Source: Umbelopsis ramanniana AG (lineage: Eukaryota > Mucoromycota > Umbelopsidomycetes > Umbelopsidales > Umbelopsidaceae). Taken from it: 64,000 nt of DNA. The notes below the pieces were generated by a model. The model was not told the origin of the DNA. It did not search any database and saw only the letters and a list, made by a program, of their open reading frames with translations. Positions 35,444 to 47,712 of this stretch are shown in pieces. The position numbers and the translations under genes were made by a program. Each line of letters starts with the position of its first letter. The stretch's first letter is position 1. The stretch spans positions 124,001 through 188,000 of the forward strand of contig NW_026252126.1 in assembly GCF_025399195.1 (NCBI RefSeq). Reading direction: 5' to 3'.

Positions 35444-36779
35444 TTATTCATTACCATGCTCAGTGCTTATTCCTGAGTCTGATGCTAATTCTTGTCTACG
35501 TTTTTCCGCTATTGTATCTAACAATGTCGTTATTAAAATTTTTTCGTGAATAATTCGCATATCACCAACGGGCTGATGATTTCGTAGTGAGATGACCAAA
35601 TTTTGGAGATCCCACGCAGAGATAAGAAACAGGTTTTCTGTATTGAAATTGAACATTTTCATATCTCGTTGGATTTGCATTTCGTTCGCAAGTTCTCCCA
35701 CAGTGCTTGCCCATTGATTGTGACCAATGGATCCCTTCACGCTTTGCCTGCGCAGTCTAGACTGTATTGCCTATTTCGAGTCAGCGAGAATTTGGGGGGT
35801 CAGATTTTTGCCGTCATTACATCGCATTGGTAGTATATAACCACATATGCCCGACGACTATTTGAGCCACTTACCACGTCCATTTTATTTCGCACAATGT
35901 AGTATGGTTGGCCATGCGCATGAGCAGCTCGAGCAATGTGTACATCAGTTGCCATCAGTCTATTTTGCGGTACAGACGCATTAGATTGAATTTTTCAAAG
36001 CACTTGGGGAAAATCAAATTAATTTTATCGTACCTGTCTCCAGTAACTATAACAAGTGCATCAAAAGCCTGTAGATACTTGTCCTCATAGTAAGATTTCG
36101 CAGGATGTGACTTGGTGCCAGCACCAGGCATATCCCAGATCATCAGCGTTGGAAGGACTGGGTGGCGGTAGCCGAGTGGTTGTGCGGTTGATTCTATTTC
36201 ACCAACCTTTGACGCGAATGGATGACTATCTCGGTATCCTAGTAATCCGTTGACAACAGAGGACTAAACGTTTGATGTGGAGTCAGTATACTTGGCTGTA
36301 GACATACCGAAGACAGCTATTTTCTTTCGAGAAGAAAATATTTGGCAGACGGAAAAAAGACCATATCTGTGTATGCTTACCTTGCCGGTTCCCGTGACAC
36401 CAACCACGGCGATATTGTAGAAATTGAGGCAGTCCAGGCCAATATCTCGATGTGCTTGTTCCTGAAACGTATTCGAAATTGATATTGGTTTCGGGGGAGG
36501 TTCTTTATAAAGCTCTTCTATGACCCCCCATGCGATATAGAAAGGAGCCAGAGGCGATGTGACGACTCCAAAGAGGCCGCCGATAACCCCGTCGATAAAT
36601 TTTGAACCAGAGTATAGCTCAGCATCGTAGGCGGTGGCGAATTCATAAGCACCCAAGAGAGGACACGCTATTATGACCACCGGTGCTGATACGACGGCAA
36701 GAGATACAAGACCAATAGCTTGCATTCCTCTTTTTGCTGTTTCCATTACTTTTAATTCGGATGCTGTTTGTGGCGCCAT
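35444..36779 (-). CDS. IRG-like (immunity-related GTPase-like) membrane GTPase
   Basis: 346 aa from exons 36381-36779, 36034-36263, 35875-35959 and 35444-35770. G1 is GVTGTGKSS (127-135), formed across the first splice junction. G3 is DMPGAG (177-182), within MIWDMPGAGTKSHPAKSYY. G4 is VRNKMD (NKMD 234-237) after YYIV. This order and the motifs resemble the interferon-inducible IRG family of vertebrates (GxGKSS, D[LI]PG, RTKxD). After the G domain come ENLFLISAWDLQNL and a helical tail, also as in IRGs. Before it lie two hydrophobic segments (about 21-48 and 63-87), which could insert in or lie on a membrane. The function is unknown; animal IRGs act on parasite-containing vacuoles or on mitochondria. 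Septin- or AIG1-like GTPases are less good matches. Confidence 0.75.
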
Positions 36780-37880
36780 GATGAAGTATGATTGTTGCTT
36801 TTTCGTGTTGGATGAAGGATTATGTATTGAAGTGGGGTATGGTAGTTTCTTTGAACAGAAGGTTATGAGCCGAAGAGGACTGAGGAGCCTCAGTCTGAGG
36901 AAAAAACTTTCCTAGTTATAGCTCAGATTGCCGACACTTCATGTGATGTGCTTGTAAACAGCAAACACATGAAAACCAACGCGGCTCCGTAATCGGTACA
37001 GATGAAAGCACACAAGTAGAAACAAGCTCATTAAACCAGCCCTTTGGTATGCCGATCGTACTTTAAATTTATACACTATCTAAAGGGTCTCTTTAACCAC
37101 CATTCTACGCCTGTGTGGACCCAGGTAGGGTAGATCCTTAGTGAGCTTTGCGTTTTCGTTAGTCTCGCACTTTTGTGAGCTTAGTTCGCCACACTACACT
37201 CGGAACTGCATGGTCATGGGTGCAAAACGGGTGGTCACTCATGGTTGAGAATCCCGAGCATGGGCTGGCTACCAGGGCCAAAATTTCATGAGATATATAT
37301 CCAGCTGTTAAAGTAATCTCACCCAAACCGTTTCGTATTTGCAAAATATTTTCACATATTGTGGATGTCCATCCTTAGACTATTGTAAACGACTCGTGTG
37401 ACAATACATTTGTCCCGCATTGTCATGCAAAGTAACAAATGGTCATGCTCTCTTATTTTTTATCGAAGGCAAAATGAAGGAAAGGGCCAAATGCTTTTCC
37501 AGGACGCCAACTGCATGAAGATTCCTGCTATCCTCTTTTTATTCAGTCGCTCAAATTTACCTTTGAAATGTTGTATGTTTAAGTTCTAGAGCGCAGCACT
37601 TTTAGCAATAAAATTTTAAAAGGATATACATTATCAAAGCTGATTATCGGTTGTCCTTACACCAAAGTTGTTTGGCCTTACTAGCTGTCGATACTCTGTA
37701 GCTCGCGTCCTTCCATGAGCCGCATACTTTAGTGAAACTGGTCTGTGTTACAAAATCCTAATTCGGACATCGGTGCTCTCAAAATCCCGACCATACAGCC
37801 CGTTTCATTCACTCCAGGTGTTCACATTTGCCTTCCGTACTTGGTGAATCATACTCGACTCATCGTTGACAGCTATAAAA
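36780..37880. other. Divergent intergenic region
   Basis: 1.1 kb between the starts of the GTPase gene (minus) and the DENND11-like gene (plus). A TATAAAA stretch lies only about 6 bases before the plus-strand ATG, too close to serve that start as a TATA box. No gene or RNA was recognised. Confidence 0.4.
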
Positions 37881-40391
37881 ATGAGTACTGTCTCGGACGG
37901 CTTTCCTGCGCAAGCAGAAGTAGGCGATGTCGAACTGCATGACAGGTAAATCAAAAAATAGCCAGACCCCGTTTTCTGCTATGGCCTTGTTAGCCGACTA
38001 CTGATCCAATCACCATTCACCCATACAGCAGCATACCGAGTACAAGTGTTAATATCTTAGGGATGGAACAAGAACAGAATGGATCACAGTTGTCCCCCAG
38101 TGTTAGTTCAACTACTCAACAAAGCTCTGAAAACATTGTTGCTGTGTTTGTAGCAAGATTTGACGTCCACCGAGGAAACGTTATTGAATGGCAATACCCA
38201 GCAGGTAACGTGTTTTAGTCTAAGAAGACATAACCATGGACTCAAAGGTGATATTAATGAAGAATACGACTATACAGATATGAACTTAGATGGAGTAGAA
38301 TATCAAGCAATTTGCAGCGGCCTTCATAGTATTTCAGAAGACACGATGTAAGCAATTCAGCTTGCCCTATATTGACTCGTCATTTCCTCGAATACCAACA
38401 ACAATCCTATAGATACTTCAAAAAGGGATCAAACTTTGGTATTAGTGCGTTTGAAAACAAAGCAGTTAACGAGAACACTGAAGAACGTGGTGCTCGCATG
38501 ATGGCGGTGGGCTGCTTGGTGACTCCGACACCAGAAACTGGTAGTTGCGGCCAATTATGGCATCATATCGATTTCCTCCGGAGCGAAGTCAAGTAAGCTA
38601 AAGTGAACACTATGTACAACAGTCAATATGAAAAGCATCTGACGATTGATTTACATATAGAATATTGATCGAACAGCACGAAATTACGAGCACTACTTAT
38701 GATAACTTAATTGAATATTACAATAATAACAGCCAAAAAGAACCGCAAAGCAACGACGGGCTACCATCTATATCTACAGAAAGTCTTGACGTTCCGAACA
38801 TGACCAAGTTTGCATCATTATCTTCCATTGATACGTCCAAATTGCACCACCAAGCATCTGCCGATTTGAGCCAGTTCTCACCATCCATATCATCGTTAGC
38901 ACACACCTTGACAAATGACGAAACAGCACAGCAAAGTGTAAATCACCAACTCTACAACGTCATCCGTCATCCGGCCGGCACGGATGCAAAAAACATGGAA
39001 TATCTCCAGGTAGAAGATTCCCATCCTGCGCACGCTTTTCCAGATTTCGTGCGAATATTGGGACCCAATATCTTTTTGCTATGGAAAGCTGCCATCCTCA
39101 AGAAGAGAATTTTGATATTAACATCCACACCTGTCGAAAAAGCTTGTCAATTCGGTCAGTTGAAATTAATCGACTTGCACATGAATCGAGCATTTGTTAA
39201 CCATTATTTTTGTTCTAGTGTACAATACCTGCCTACTTGCCACATTACCACGATCTCACGAACTCACACTTACATTGGAAGGCAAATCGAAGCTACAGCC
39301 ATTGTTCTGTGTTGGCATCAATGATATCGATGAAATGGAAACAATTGAAGGAGGATATGTCGCTTGTACGCCAGACAAGATATTTCAGCAAAAGCCACAC
39401 TTGTTCGATATTCTAGTGACTCTACCAGATCAATCTGACGACGAATCTAGTCAAGGATTTATTTTGGAAGGCATTGGTTCGTCATATAGCTTACCGCAAT
39501 TATCCCATTCTCCACATTTACGCATTGAGTCAGTCGATGGCGGACAATTGAAAGTCATGCGATACACTCAAGCGAACTTTTTACGGTATCGAATTTTGAG
39601 AATCATGATCAAGTCTAGAATGAACCGGCTCAACAGAAGACTATTGGAGACAACAACCTTTACCGACCTCTTTAGCGAGCCTGATGATGGCTATGATACA
39701 AAACTGGCGGATCTTTTGGATAGGAACAGTTCTTCAGATACTTTAGGAGACACACTTGGAAAATTTCTTCTTGGTGGATGGTTCTGGTGGTATGGTAGAG
39801 ATGAGGAACGTCCAGCTCGATTTCGGTCTTGGCAACAAGCTTTTGTGGGTAACCGGATAAAACGACGGAAGCAAGATCGTCTTACACGAGAAGAGCGAAC
39901 AAGGCTGCTATTTGGAGGCGACGAGTTGCAGGATGACGAAGAGGATGCTCCGTTAATAACGGAATCCAACATCATGGCAACGCTAGCTGGCAATTCCCAG
40001 ACTATCATCCGAGTCGAATCGGATACTGTCGATGTGGAAGACAACAAGCATTGGCTTGAAATAGAGTTGATCCGGTAAGTATTTTGGCGAGAATCTTTGT
40101 GGTCCGAATTGTTTGAGAAACACTTACTTATTTCTTTTGGATATCCTTAGGTTCTTCCATGTTCTATCTTTGCAAGTGTTACTACACCTTCAAACTAAGT
40201 TGAAGGATCATCAAGACGAAGACGATGTGGTGCTTCACGCTCAAGATATTGAAGATCTTGGTATGGCAGGAGATGAAGATGTAGTTGTAGAAATGGCACA
40301 AATTTACTTTGGACAGAGTATTCAAGTAGCTAGTCGTTCTTATTGCAGCCAATGCGTATGCTGCCAGCAGACTCGAAGGCTTCAAATCTAA
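37881..40391 (+). CDS. DENND11: DENND11/LCHN-like DENN-domain protein
   Basis: DENN proteins mostly act as exchange factors or effectors of Rab GTPases in membrane traffic. Exons 37881-37945, 38029-38204, 38248-38347, 38413-38592, 38661-39154, 39219-40074, 40151-40391 give 703 aa. Characteristic pieces: ENIVAVFVARFDVHRGNVIEW, LDGVEYQAICSGLHSI, IYFKKGSNFGISAF, EERGARMMAVGCLV, LGPNIFLLWKAAILKKRIL, VYNTCLLATLPRS and PLFCVGINDIDEME, all in the order of the LCHN/DENND11 family. It is larger than human DENND11 (about 455 aa) because of a Ser/Gln-rich linker after the first third and a charged insert (REERTRLLFGGDELQDDEED) before the end. The start exon was chosen because splicing AG|C restores one open frame with the conserved core. 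Confidence 0.85.
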
Positions 40392-40488
40392 AGAGAAGTG
40401 GAGGCGGAGAATAAAATGAATGCGTATATGCTGTATGCCGTGGGAAACTTGTGCCAACGTTTCTGTTTCCCCATCTTTTCTTTTCGTG

Positions 40489-42886
40489 ATGCTGACGGCC
40501 TCGCGATTCTTCAGAATCTCGCACTCCGTGCGCTTGACCTCTATTGTGGCCACGAGATCACAACGTGCTTATCATGCATTCCACGAGGATCAGTCCAATG
40601 TTTTGCCTAATCTCATTGAACCCCAGTCAGCCGCTTTCAAGGTACAGACAGTATACTTTTGACGTAACGAAACTTATATGTTTATCTGACCTTTCTATTG
40701 AACATAAACAGGAAAACAGCGCTAGAATGGACGCTATCGTTCGTGATCTGGACTCAGTGACAGCCAAAATTAAGCTAGGTACGAGAACAAAATTGCGGTT
40801 ATTGCTTGTGGCCCGATGCTAAAACACGAAATAGGTGGTGGTGAAGAGGCTCGAAAGAGACATTTGGGAAGAAACAAGTTGCTCCCGCGTGATAGAGTCA
40901 ATCGTCTATTGGATGTCAAGTAAGCCTACAGGTTTTATTCTCAGAGCAATTCACAAGTTTGTCGTATGTCTAATTCGGTGCTTGAATAGCTCTCCATTCC
41001 TAGAACTATCGCCTTTGGCTGGATATGAGTTGTATGAAGACGTTGTGCCATGCGGCGGTATCATCACTGGTATTGGAAAAGTCAATGGGTAAGTAATTCG
41101 GTTTCCGGTAAAATTTTTCACATTCGACTCGCTCTTCGTCTGACTCAGTTGCTCTCAAACTTACAGAACCGAATGCATGATTGTTGCAAACGACCCTACC
41201 GTCAAAGGAGGTTCCTATTACCCTATTACAGGCAAGTGGAAAACCATGGATTGCTCCAGACTGTGATTGGCCATGCTAACACTATATATTGATTATATAT
41301 ATCATAGTTAAGAAGCACTTGAGAGCGCAAGAGGTAGCAAAAGACAACAAGCTCCCTTGTATATATCTTGGTAAGACATTTTCATTCCTTTGAATCAACC
41401 CAGATCTAATGTGAGACTAATACAATTCTTCAGTTGACTCTGGTGGTGCAAATTTGCCACGTCAAGCCGATGTCTTCCCCGACAGAGAGCACTTTGGTCG
41501 CATTTTTTACAACCAGGCCAACATGTCAGCGCAAGGGATTCCTCAAATTGCTGTCGTTATGGGTTCGTGCACAGCAGGTGGTGCTTATGTTCCTGCTATG
41601 GCAGATGAAAGTATCATTGTTGGCAAGCAAGGAACGATTTTTTTGGCTGGCCCACCTCTTGTCAAAGCTGCCACCGGCGAAGTCGTCAGTGCTGAAGAAC
41701 TTGGTGGCGCAGACCTTCATTGTAAGTATTTTTATTGACCAGTAGCGCACTAGTAGAAGTTGATTTGACTGATGAGTCAATCCAATCGCTTCATAGGTCG
41801 AACTTCAGGTGTTACTGATCACCTTGCACTCAACGATGAGCATGCACTTGCACTTGCCCGTCGTGTGGTTGGTACATTGAACTACACCAAAAAGCCCCAG
41901 GTAAGTAAGCAGTGTAGTTTATAGGGCTGGTTTGACATCAACAATCTCACAGGCATGCTCTTTCAGGTTACAATACAAAAGCCGGAAGAGCCACTGTATT
42001 CAGCGGATGAGTTGGGCGGTATTGTTGGTGATAATTTGAAAAAGCCTTTCGATATAAAGAATGTGATTGCTCGTATTGTGGACGGCAGTCGATTCAGTGA
42101 GTTCAAGGAACATTACGGAACCACCCTTGTAACAGGTAAATGTCAATACAGCAGTTAAAGAGCCAAGTGAACTGGTACTAAGTGACTATTTGCAGGATTT
42201 GCCCACATTCATGGTTATCCTGTTGGTATCGTCGCCAACAATGGAATTCTATTCTCAGAGTCTGCTCTCAAGGGAGCTCACTTCATTCAACTCTGTTCTC
42301 AGCGCGGCATACCGTTGGTCTTCTTGCAGAACATCACCGGTTTCATGGTCGGATCATCTGCTGAAGCCGGAGGCATTGCTAAAAATGGTGCCAAGTTAGT
42401 CACAGCTGTTTCTTGTGCCAATGTACCAAAGTTTACTGTCATTGTGGGTGGCAGTTTTGGTGCTGGCAACTATGGCATGTGCGGAAGAGCTTATTCTCCA
42501 AGATTTTTATGGATGTGGCCCGTAAGTTGATAGTACTATATATCATACATTAATGACAAGCTGGTGTAACTAACACTCTACTACCCCCACAGAACTCACG
42601 TATATCTGTCATGGGAGGTGAACAGAGTGCCAACGTACTGGCTCAAATTACTCGGGACAGCAAAGAAAAGAAGGGGCAAGAATGGCCAGTTGAAGACGAA
42701 GAGAACTTCAAGGCTCCTATTCGGGAAAAGTACGAAAAGGAGGGTCACCCATACTTCTCCAGTGCTCGACTTTGGGATGATGGTGTTATCAATCCTCGCG
42801 ATACACGTTCAGTTCTCGGACTTGCACTGAGTGCCAGTTTGAACGCCCCTATACGCAAGACTGATTTTGGTGTCTTTAGAATGTAG
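40489..42886 (+). CDS. MCCC2: Methylcrotonyl-CoA carboxylase beta chain, mitochondrial
   Basis: Carboxyltransferase subunit of the biotin enzyme that carboxylates 3-methylcrotonyl-CoA in leucine breakdown in the mitochondrial matrix. Exons 40489-40641, 40712-40778, 40835-40919, 40990-41088, 41167-41231, 41308-41370, 41434-41721, 41797-41900, 41967-42135, 42196-42521, 42593-42886 give 570 aa, like the human protein (563). The N-terminus [18 protein letters not shown] is a typical presequence. Motifs: [101 protein letters not shown] and [17 protein letters not shown]. No active-site piece is missing. Intron 5 has a GC donor (GCAAGT). The alpha subunit is not in the window. Confidence 0.97.
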
Positions 42887-43060
42887 AATGTTCTTTTTTT
42901 ATTACATTGTGAAGTATTGATAAAGTGAAAAAGTCTCTTCCTTTTTATTTTATCTTGCCAGTTCATCTCGAGTTTCCATATTTACGCGAGGAGAGTCTTT
43001 TTGCAAAAAATACGATTTCCAAAAAAGTCGTCACACTTTCAACCATCCTTTGCCTTCACA

Positions 43061-43379
43061 ATGCCATCTTCTTGTAAAGAAATCAGGCAGGAACTTGTAG
43101 ATTGCATGCTCAAGTCAGATTGTGTGGTCAAAAATGGAAATAGCGTAAAAGAATGCTTCAAGGAAGAGCATGCTAACGACGTTCCTAAGGAATGCCATTC
43201 AATTCTCAAAAGTTTCTATGAATGCAGGCGTGGAATGGTAAGCGTTTTTCCAGTCAGGCCAGGAACCTCGGAATTCTTGTTAAGCAAGGCTTTCTAACCG
43301 TGTCTTAATTTTTTCTATCTCTGGCCGTCTTCAACAGTTGGATCCTCGCATGCGCTTCCGTGGAAACAAAACTCAATAA
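43061..43379 (+). CDS. COA5: Cytochrome c oxidase assembly factor 5 (Pet191)
   Basis: Small intermembrane-space protein needed for assembly of respiratory complex IV. Exons 43061-43237 and 43338-43379 give 72 aa. It has the PET191 start MPSSCKEIRQELVDCML and two CX9C pairs (C5/C15 and the pair in ECHSILKSFYECRRG), which form the disulfide-linked helical hairpin imported by Mia40. It ends RMRFRGNKTQ, like the human RKRFRGN end. It is 174 bases downstream of MCCC2 on the same strand, close enough for the MCCC2 3' UTR to run into its promoter. Confidence 0.95.
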
Positions 43380-43656
43380 CCAATACCTGTAGAAAATACA
43401 CGTTGCGAGGAGAATCAACGTGCACAACCCTGACCTTCCCATAGATTATGTACCATATACTCTTTTTTTTTTATTTTGTTGGAAACAAAGAAAAGAACCG
43501 TTTGTATAAAATAGAGTCAGGATTGGTGATACATTCCATACATGTTGCTATGTTTTCCTGGTGTCAACAATGGAGCTGTCCAAACAGATTAGTGGCCTAG
43601 CGGAGTAGTAACTTTTTCAAAACCCTCTCCTGCAGCCGTAGTGGGAAGGATCTTTC

Positions 43657-44577
43657 ATGGATGCCGATCAAGATCTATTACAGCATAATCAACATCACCT
43701 GTTGCATAGTAAGAATATGAACATGAACTACTTGCTCTCTATTGCAAAATCTCACTCTATTGTTGCCATGGTTAGAGATCTTGAGCGATCTTTTGTCCGC
43801 CGACGAAGTAGCTCAGAGAAGGGTTTTGGACAAGTATTATCTTCCCAACGCCAAGCTTACTTCACCATTGATCTCTGTGGAAGGCATTGAAAATATAAAA
43901 AGGTATAGCATAGTCGTTCAATCGTACCATTCAAATCATCACACGCGCTCACCTCTTCGTTTAGTATCTTTAAACTACGGTCGACGCTCAGCGTCAAACC
44001 ACCGACCATTACGACCAAGATATTCGACTACTGGACGTGTGCAGTCCATCTTACCAACTACATTAAAATACCCTTTATACCTCTGGTATTAAGCATTCCT
44101 AGCTGGATGATACTGCACTTTCAGGAAACGGACCTGGATAGCCGCTTGCTCAAAGTTTGCTGGCACGAAGACAGCTGGACAATTGAAGGTGAGGCACCCC
44201 GCATAGTGTACATATACCTCTCAAAATGGGTTTTGATTATGATCTATTTTTTTCAAGGTATCTTGCAGTCATTGCCAATAGTATCTACGCTATACTCTGG
44301 CATCATTCGAGCTACGATTGGAAGGTTGTTTTCTGGTACTGGCAGGCTACTTCAGTCTGCCAGCGGTGGCGCCATCAGTCACAGTTACGATGTGCGACAG
44401 AGAATTTCCCATAGACCTCGTGGTGGTCTTTTTCGAACAATTCTCATTCGTTGGTCTGATTTTCTTGAACGAGGCAAACTTTACATCCCACGTCCCATTG
44501 ACCACCCTCGATACAACCGTCGACACCGCAAAAACCAGCTACTCCTCTTGCATTGTGATCAAACTCTTAAGCTTTAA
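43657..44577 (+). CDS. SigF-like NTF2-like domain protein
   Basis: 240 aa from exons 43657-43708, 43776-43902, 43965-44188 and 44258-44577. The spliced protein matches a fungal family annotated as SigF-like NTF2-like: YYLPNAKLTSPLISV after a helical start, IFKLRSTLSVKPPTITTKI, WTCAVHLTNYIKI and IPFIPLVLSIPSWMILHFQE, then DLDSRLLKVCWHEDSW and LQSLPIVSTLYSGIIRATIG. The NTF2-like fold binds small hydrophobic ligands or proteins; no function is known. The C-terminal 90 residues are basic and less convincing. Other frames are also open there, so the last part could be spliced differently. Confidence 0.7.
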
Positions 44578-44966
44578 ATTATGATGGGTTAGCAAATACC
44601 GACTCATGTGGTTTTTAATCTAGGTTAATTCAATGGTGTATATTTCAATCTATGTACTTTGTGCATAAAAGTTGTTATGGAGACTGATGTATCAGTAAAA
44701 AAATATCAGGAATTGTATTGAAACGTTATGTTTCAATGTTTCAGTGATCTCTAAGAACAAAGTCAACCACACAATTTATTGAATGTACTGTACAAAGGTA
44801 TATGTCAGAAGTAGTAGGAAAAAAAAAAAACCAGGACGATGACTGATATTCTATTCGTCAAAAAGTAGTAAGGCGTAAAAGCATTTCACATTGAGCAAAG
44901 GCAAATTGCTCCGCCTCGAGTGTTTTGGATCAATACAGTTCCAATCAATTGAGGACCATGATGTGT
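44578..44966. other. Convergent intergenic region
   Basis: About 390 AT-rich bases between converging genes, presumably 3' UTRs. An A run at 44820-44831. Nothing else seen. Confidence 0.4.
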
Positions 44967-46696
44967 CTAATGTGAAGGAGGGTTGACAACATGCATGATA
45001 TTGAACGTGAGGCAGATCACCATTACCAAACAACCATAGATACCTAACAGTAACGCTATGATTTTGGAATATGACCAAGGCTTATCTTCATGTAGCTTGA
45101 GGTAAAACAAAGAAGGCAAAATGAAAGATATGACGGTGGAGCCAGTCGATCCGACAAATGCCAACACTAAATCCAGCTTGGTCATGGTGATGGCTACTAA
45201 AAACGTACCAATCAAAATACCGATCGTCATGGCAAGGTACTTTGAAGTGGAAGGCGGTGATAGAATTTTCACACCATTTTCATCGACAGGAGCTGAGCCA
45301 AACGATAAGACCTTGTCAAGCGAATTTCTACATGGATGGCACTGTAGCGGGTAGCTGAGTAAAACGAGAATCACAATGGCTATACGTCCACCAGTGACAA
45401 ACACACTTGCTGGATCTACAAATGCAACCCCACCTACGTCAGTGCACTTGTAATGACTCGAGCTCCGTTCGTTAAATGAACTTACACTCAAGAATGATGT
45501 TTCCCATAACAGCTTTGCCGAAACTGAGGTAACCCATAACCGCAATACCCTCGTACAAAAAGATGGCAGTGCCGATGGAGGTAGCAATGACAGTGTTGAT
45601 TTTCTTTTGACTATTGTCTTTTTGCTCGTTGTAGACAGTAAATATCTGTGATTTAGAATATCAGTCATCAATTCACTCTCCAAAAATCCCTTACATGTCG
45701 AACTCTCTCAGTTAACTTACATTCTGATGGCATGTGAAGGCGAAAACAAAGACAGGCAAGCTGGTAAAAAACTTTGTCGAAAAGTGTACCAGCTCGATTT
45801 CTTCAGGTGGAGCACTTGGAAAGTTGGGAATGACAAAGTGCCATACGACGATCAAACACAAGTAAGCAACAGCGAACAAGGCGATGACACTAGTATACTT
45901 TAACGAATCCAGTTTTCTTGAAAAGCTCAATGGTCCAACAATGGTGATCATGAAGACGGTGATCCATATCCGCCTATCCAACAGATAATACAATTCCTCA
46001 CTTGGATTAAAGATGGTTTTAATTATCTGCAGGAGGCAAGCTTAAACTTTAGTATACATGTTGCGTTTCTCCAAACAAAAGGTAATTTGATTGTCATTAC
46101 CTGTGGCATTAGATCACCCACAATGAGCATGTAACTAATACCAACTCCAAAACACTTGATGGCAATAGCCAAATCGAAAAATATGGCAGCTGATGGCCAT
46201 GTGAGCTGTGAGACTGCGAAAAATGACGCTTCACGGCCCTCCGTTCGAGCAGCAGCTTTGGAGAGGAAGTAAAGACCAAGTGCTGAGGTTATACCAGAGA
46301 ATACAATGACAAACATGCCTGGGATCAATCCGACCGAGGCTACGGCAGAGGGCTATCAATGTAAAAATGAGATAATTTGAGAAGCGTGAGAAATCTCCTT
46401 ACAAACACTAAAAAAGGAGGTAATCTCGGGATGCATACCATGGCCAACATTCCTGTTCCAAGAATAGTGTTTGAGAGGTTAATAACCGAGCTCAAAGGGG
46501 AAGCTGTCCCATTGTTTGTCGATGCTGTACGATTATTGCCGTTTTCTGGTCGCAATGCAGGTTGCAGCAGTGGCTTTGTTTCATCGGTAATTACATAGCT
46601 GCTGGGGTCAGACGATATGACAGAATATGTTGAAGGAGCTCTCGAAGTATTTCCAGAGTCTGTATACGATGTATAGGAAGGTAAGTCTGCTGCCAT
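44967..46696 (-). CDS. Vacuolar amino acid transporter (AVT/SLC38 type)
   Basis: Amino acid/auxin permease family carrier, likely in the vacuolar membrane. Exons 46439-46696, 46101-46352, 45721-46026, 45486-45645 and 44967-45415 give 474 aa. The cytosolic N-tail (about 70 residues, Ser/Thr-rich) is followed by the family motif SSVINLSNTILGTGMLAM in TM1 and then ten more hydrophobic segments, including IPGMFVIVFSGITSALGLYFL, KCFGVGISYMLIVGDL, WITVFMITIVGPLSF, LPVFVFAFTCHQN and VGSTGSTVISFILPSLFYL. This matches yeast Avt5/Avt6-Avt7-like and animal SLC38 carriers, which export neutral or acidic amino acids from the vacuole. The start ATG was chosen because the longer frame begins with GTG. The 5' flank is cut by the assembly gap about 110 bases upstream. 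Confidence 0.9.
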
Positions 46697-46810
46697 GTTA
46701 ACAATGGAGGAAGACAACGGGGGATTCACGGACCAAGTGAGATAAAAAAATTAGTAATTTATAGAGGGCGGCCAACCAATCTGGCTCAGCAGGCCTGGGC
46801 AATCTACCCA

Positions 46811-46910
46811 NNNNNNNNNNNNNNNNNNNNNNNNNNNNNNNNNNNNNNNNNNNNNNNNNNNNNNNNNNNNNNNNNNNNNNNNNNNNNNNNNNNNNNNNNN
46901 NNNNNNNNNN
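46811..46910. other. Assembly gap (100 N)
   Basis: Exactly 100 N, the usual placeholder for a gap of unknown size. It is bordered on the right by a run of 20 A. The true distance between the transporter gene and the next gene is therefore unknown. Confidence 0.98.
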
Positions 46911-46930
46911 AAAAAAAAAAAAAAAAAAAA

Positions 46931-47633
46931 TAAGCTTCAGGTACTCCTCAGTGCCCAGGCAGCAGCACCTTGTTGAAGGACTGTTTAAAACATGGAAAGG
47001 TTCCGTCACATGAACCAGCAACAACTTATTAAAGTAGCGAAGGGTCCTCGGAAACATGGGTGCTTCCCATTTTCTTCAAAGCAGCACGGGGCTGGACACA
47101 TGAAGCTCACATACTGGGTAGATAAGACGGGATTTTTTAAGTAGAAGCACCGTGAAACTGAACCGGTGTCCTCAAGGGTTAATCTAAAGTTTTGAAATGA
47201 ATCAAAATATTCATGAAGTATTCGTGATAAGATCGTTCCACGGCTTTGCTCGGCGGTACACGGCCCTTTCGGGCACAGACTAAAGGCTGTTGTCGTACCA
47301 CAAATCCTATAAGTGATCTTCAACCTGGGAAATCATACTGTTACGACACGTCGTCTCAGTGGACTATTCTTTACCATCTGAAGAAATATGAAAGGAAATG
47401 AATCGGATCTTTCTACATTTGTATTGACTCATGGGGTTATACTGGTTGGAGATGAATAGAATGGGGAAGGTTAGGTTAGCTGTGGATTTGAGTATGAGCC
47501 TTTTTTGATTCTGTCTCCCCTCCCCCCCAATGGACTTCTGGCTCTCCCTATGCTTTTGGGGGACTGGACTGCTTTACACTTCACTGGGTCTTGCCACTTG
47601 CCTCACCAAAGCAAACCTCGGCTCGGATTTTCC
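46931..47633. other. Intergenic, no gene supported
   Basis: Sequence right of the gap up to the promoter of the small Cys-rich protein. It has a pyrimidine-rich stretch with a C run (47513-47528). No coding or RNA feature was recognised. Confidence 0.4.
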
Positions 47634-47639
47634 TATAAA
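47634..47639 (+). promoter_or_regulatory. Putative TATA box of the Cys-rich protein gene
   Basis: TATAAA in the context ttttcctataaaatcagc, 74 bases before the ATG and followed by a CT-rich leader, a common arrangement for highly expressed fungal genes. Confidence 0.5.
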
Positions 47640-47712
47640 ATCAGCACGAGTCTGTTTTTGAGTTTCAGTCCCTCCCATACCTCTTCTCTCCTCTCAACCA
47701 TTTTATAACTTC

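Noticed and set aside
36160-36230. Stretch resembling the 5' part of a tRNA-Leu/Ser (gtagccgagtggttgtgcgg)
   Set aside because: It lies inside exon 2 of the IRG-like gene on the other strand, has no anticodon stem or T-loop at the right distance, and the acceptor stem does not pair.
46911-46930. Poly-A run as the tail of a retroposed element
   Set aside because: It directly borders an assembly gap and no element sequence or target duplication is visible, so an assembly artefact is more likely.
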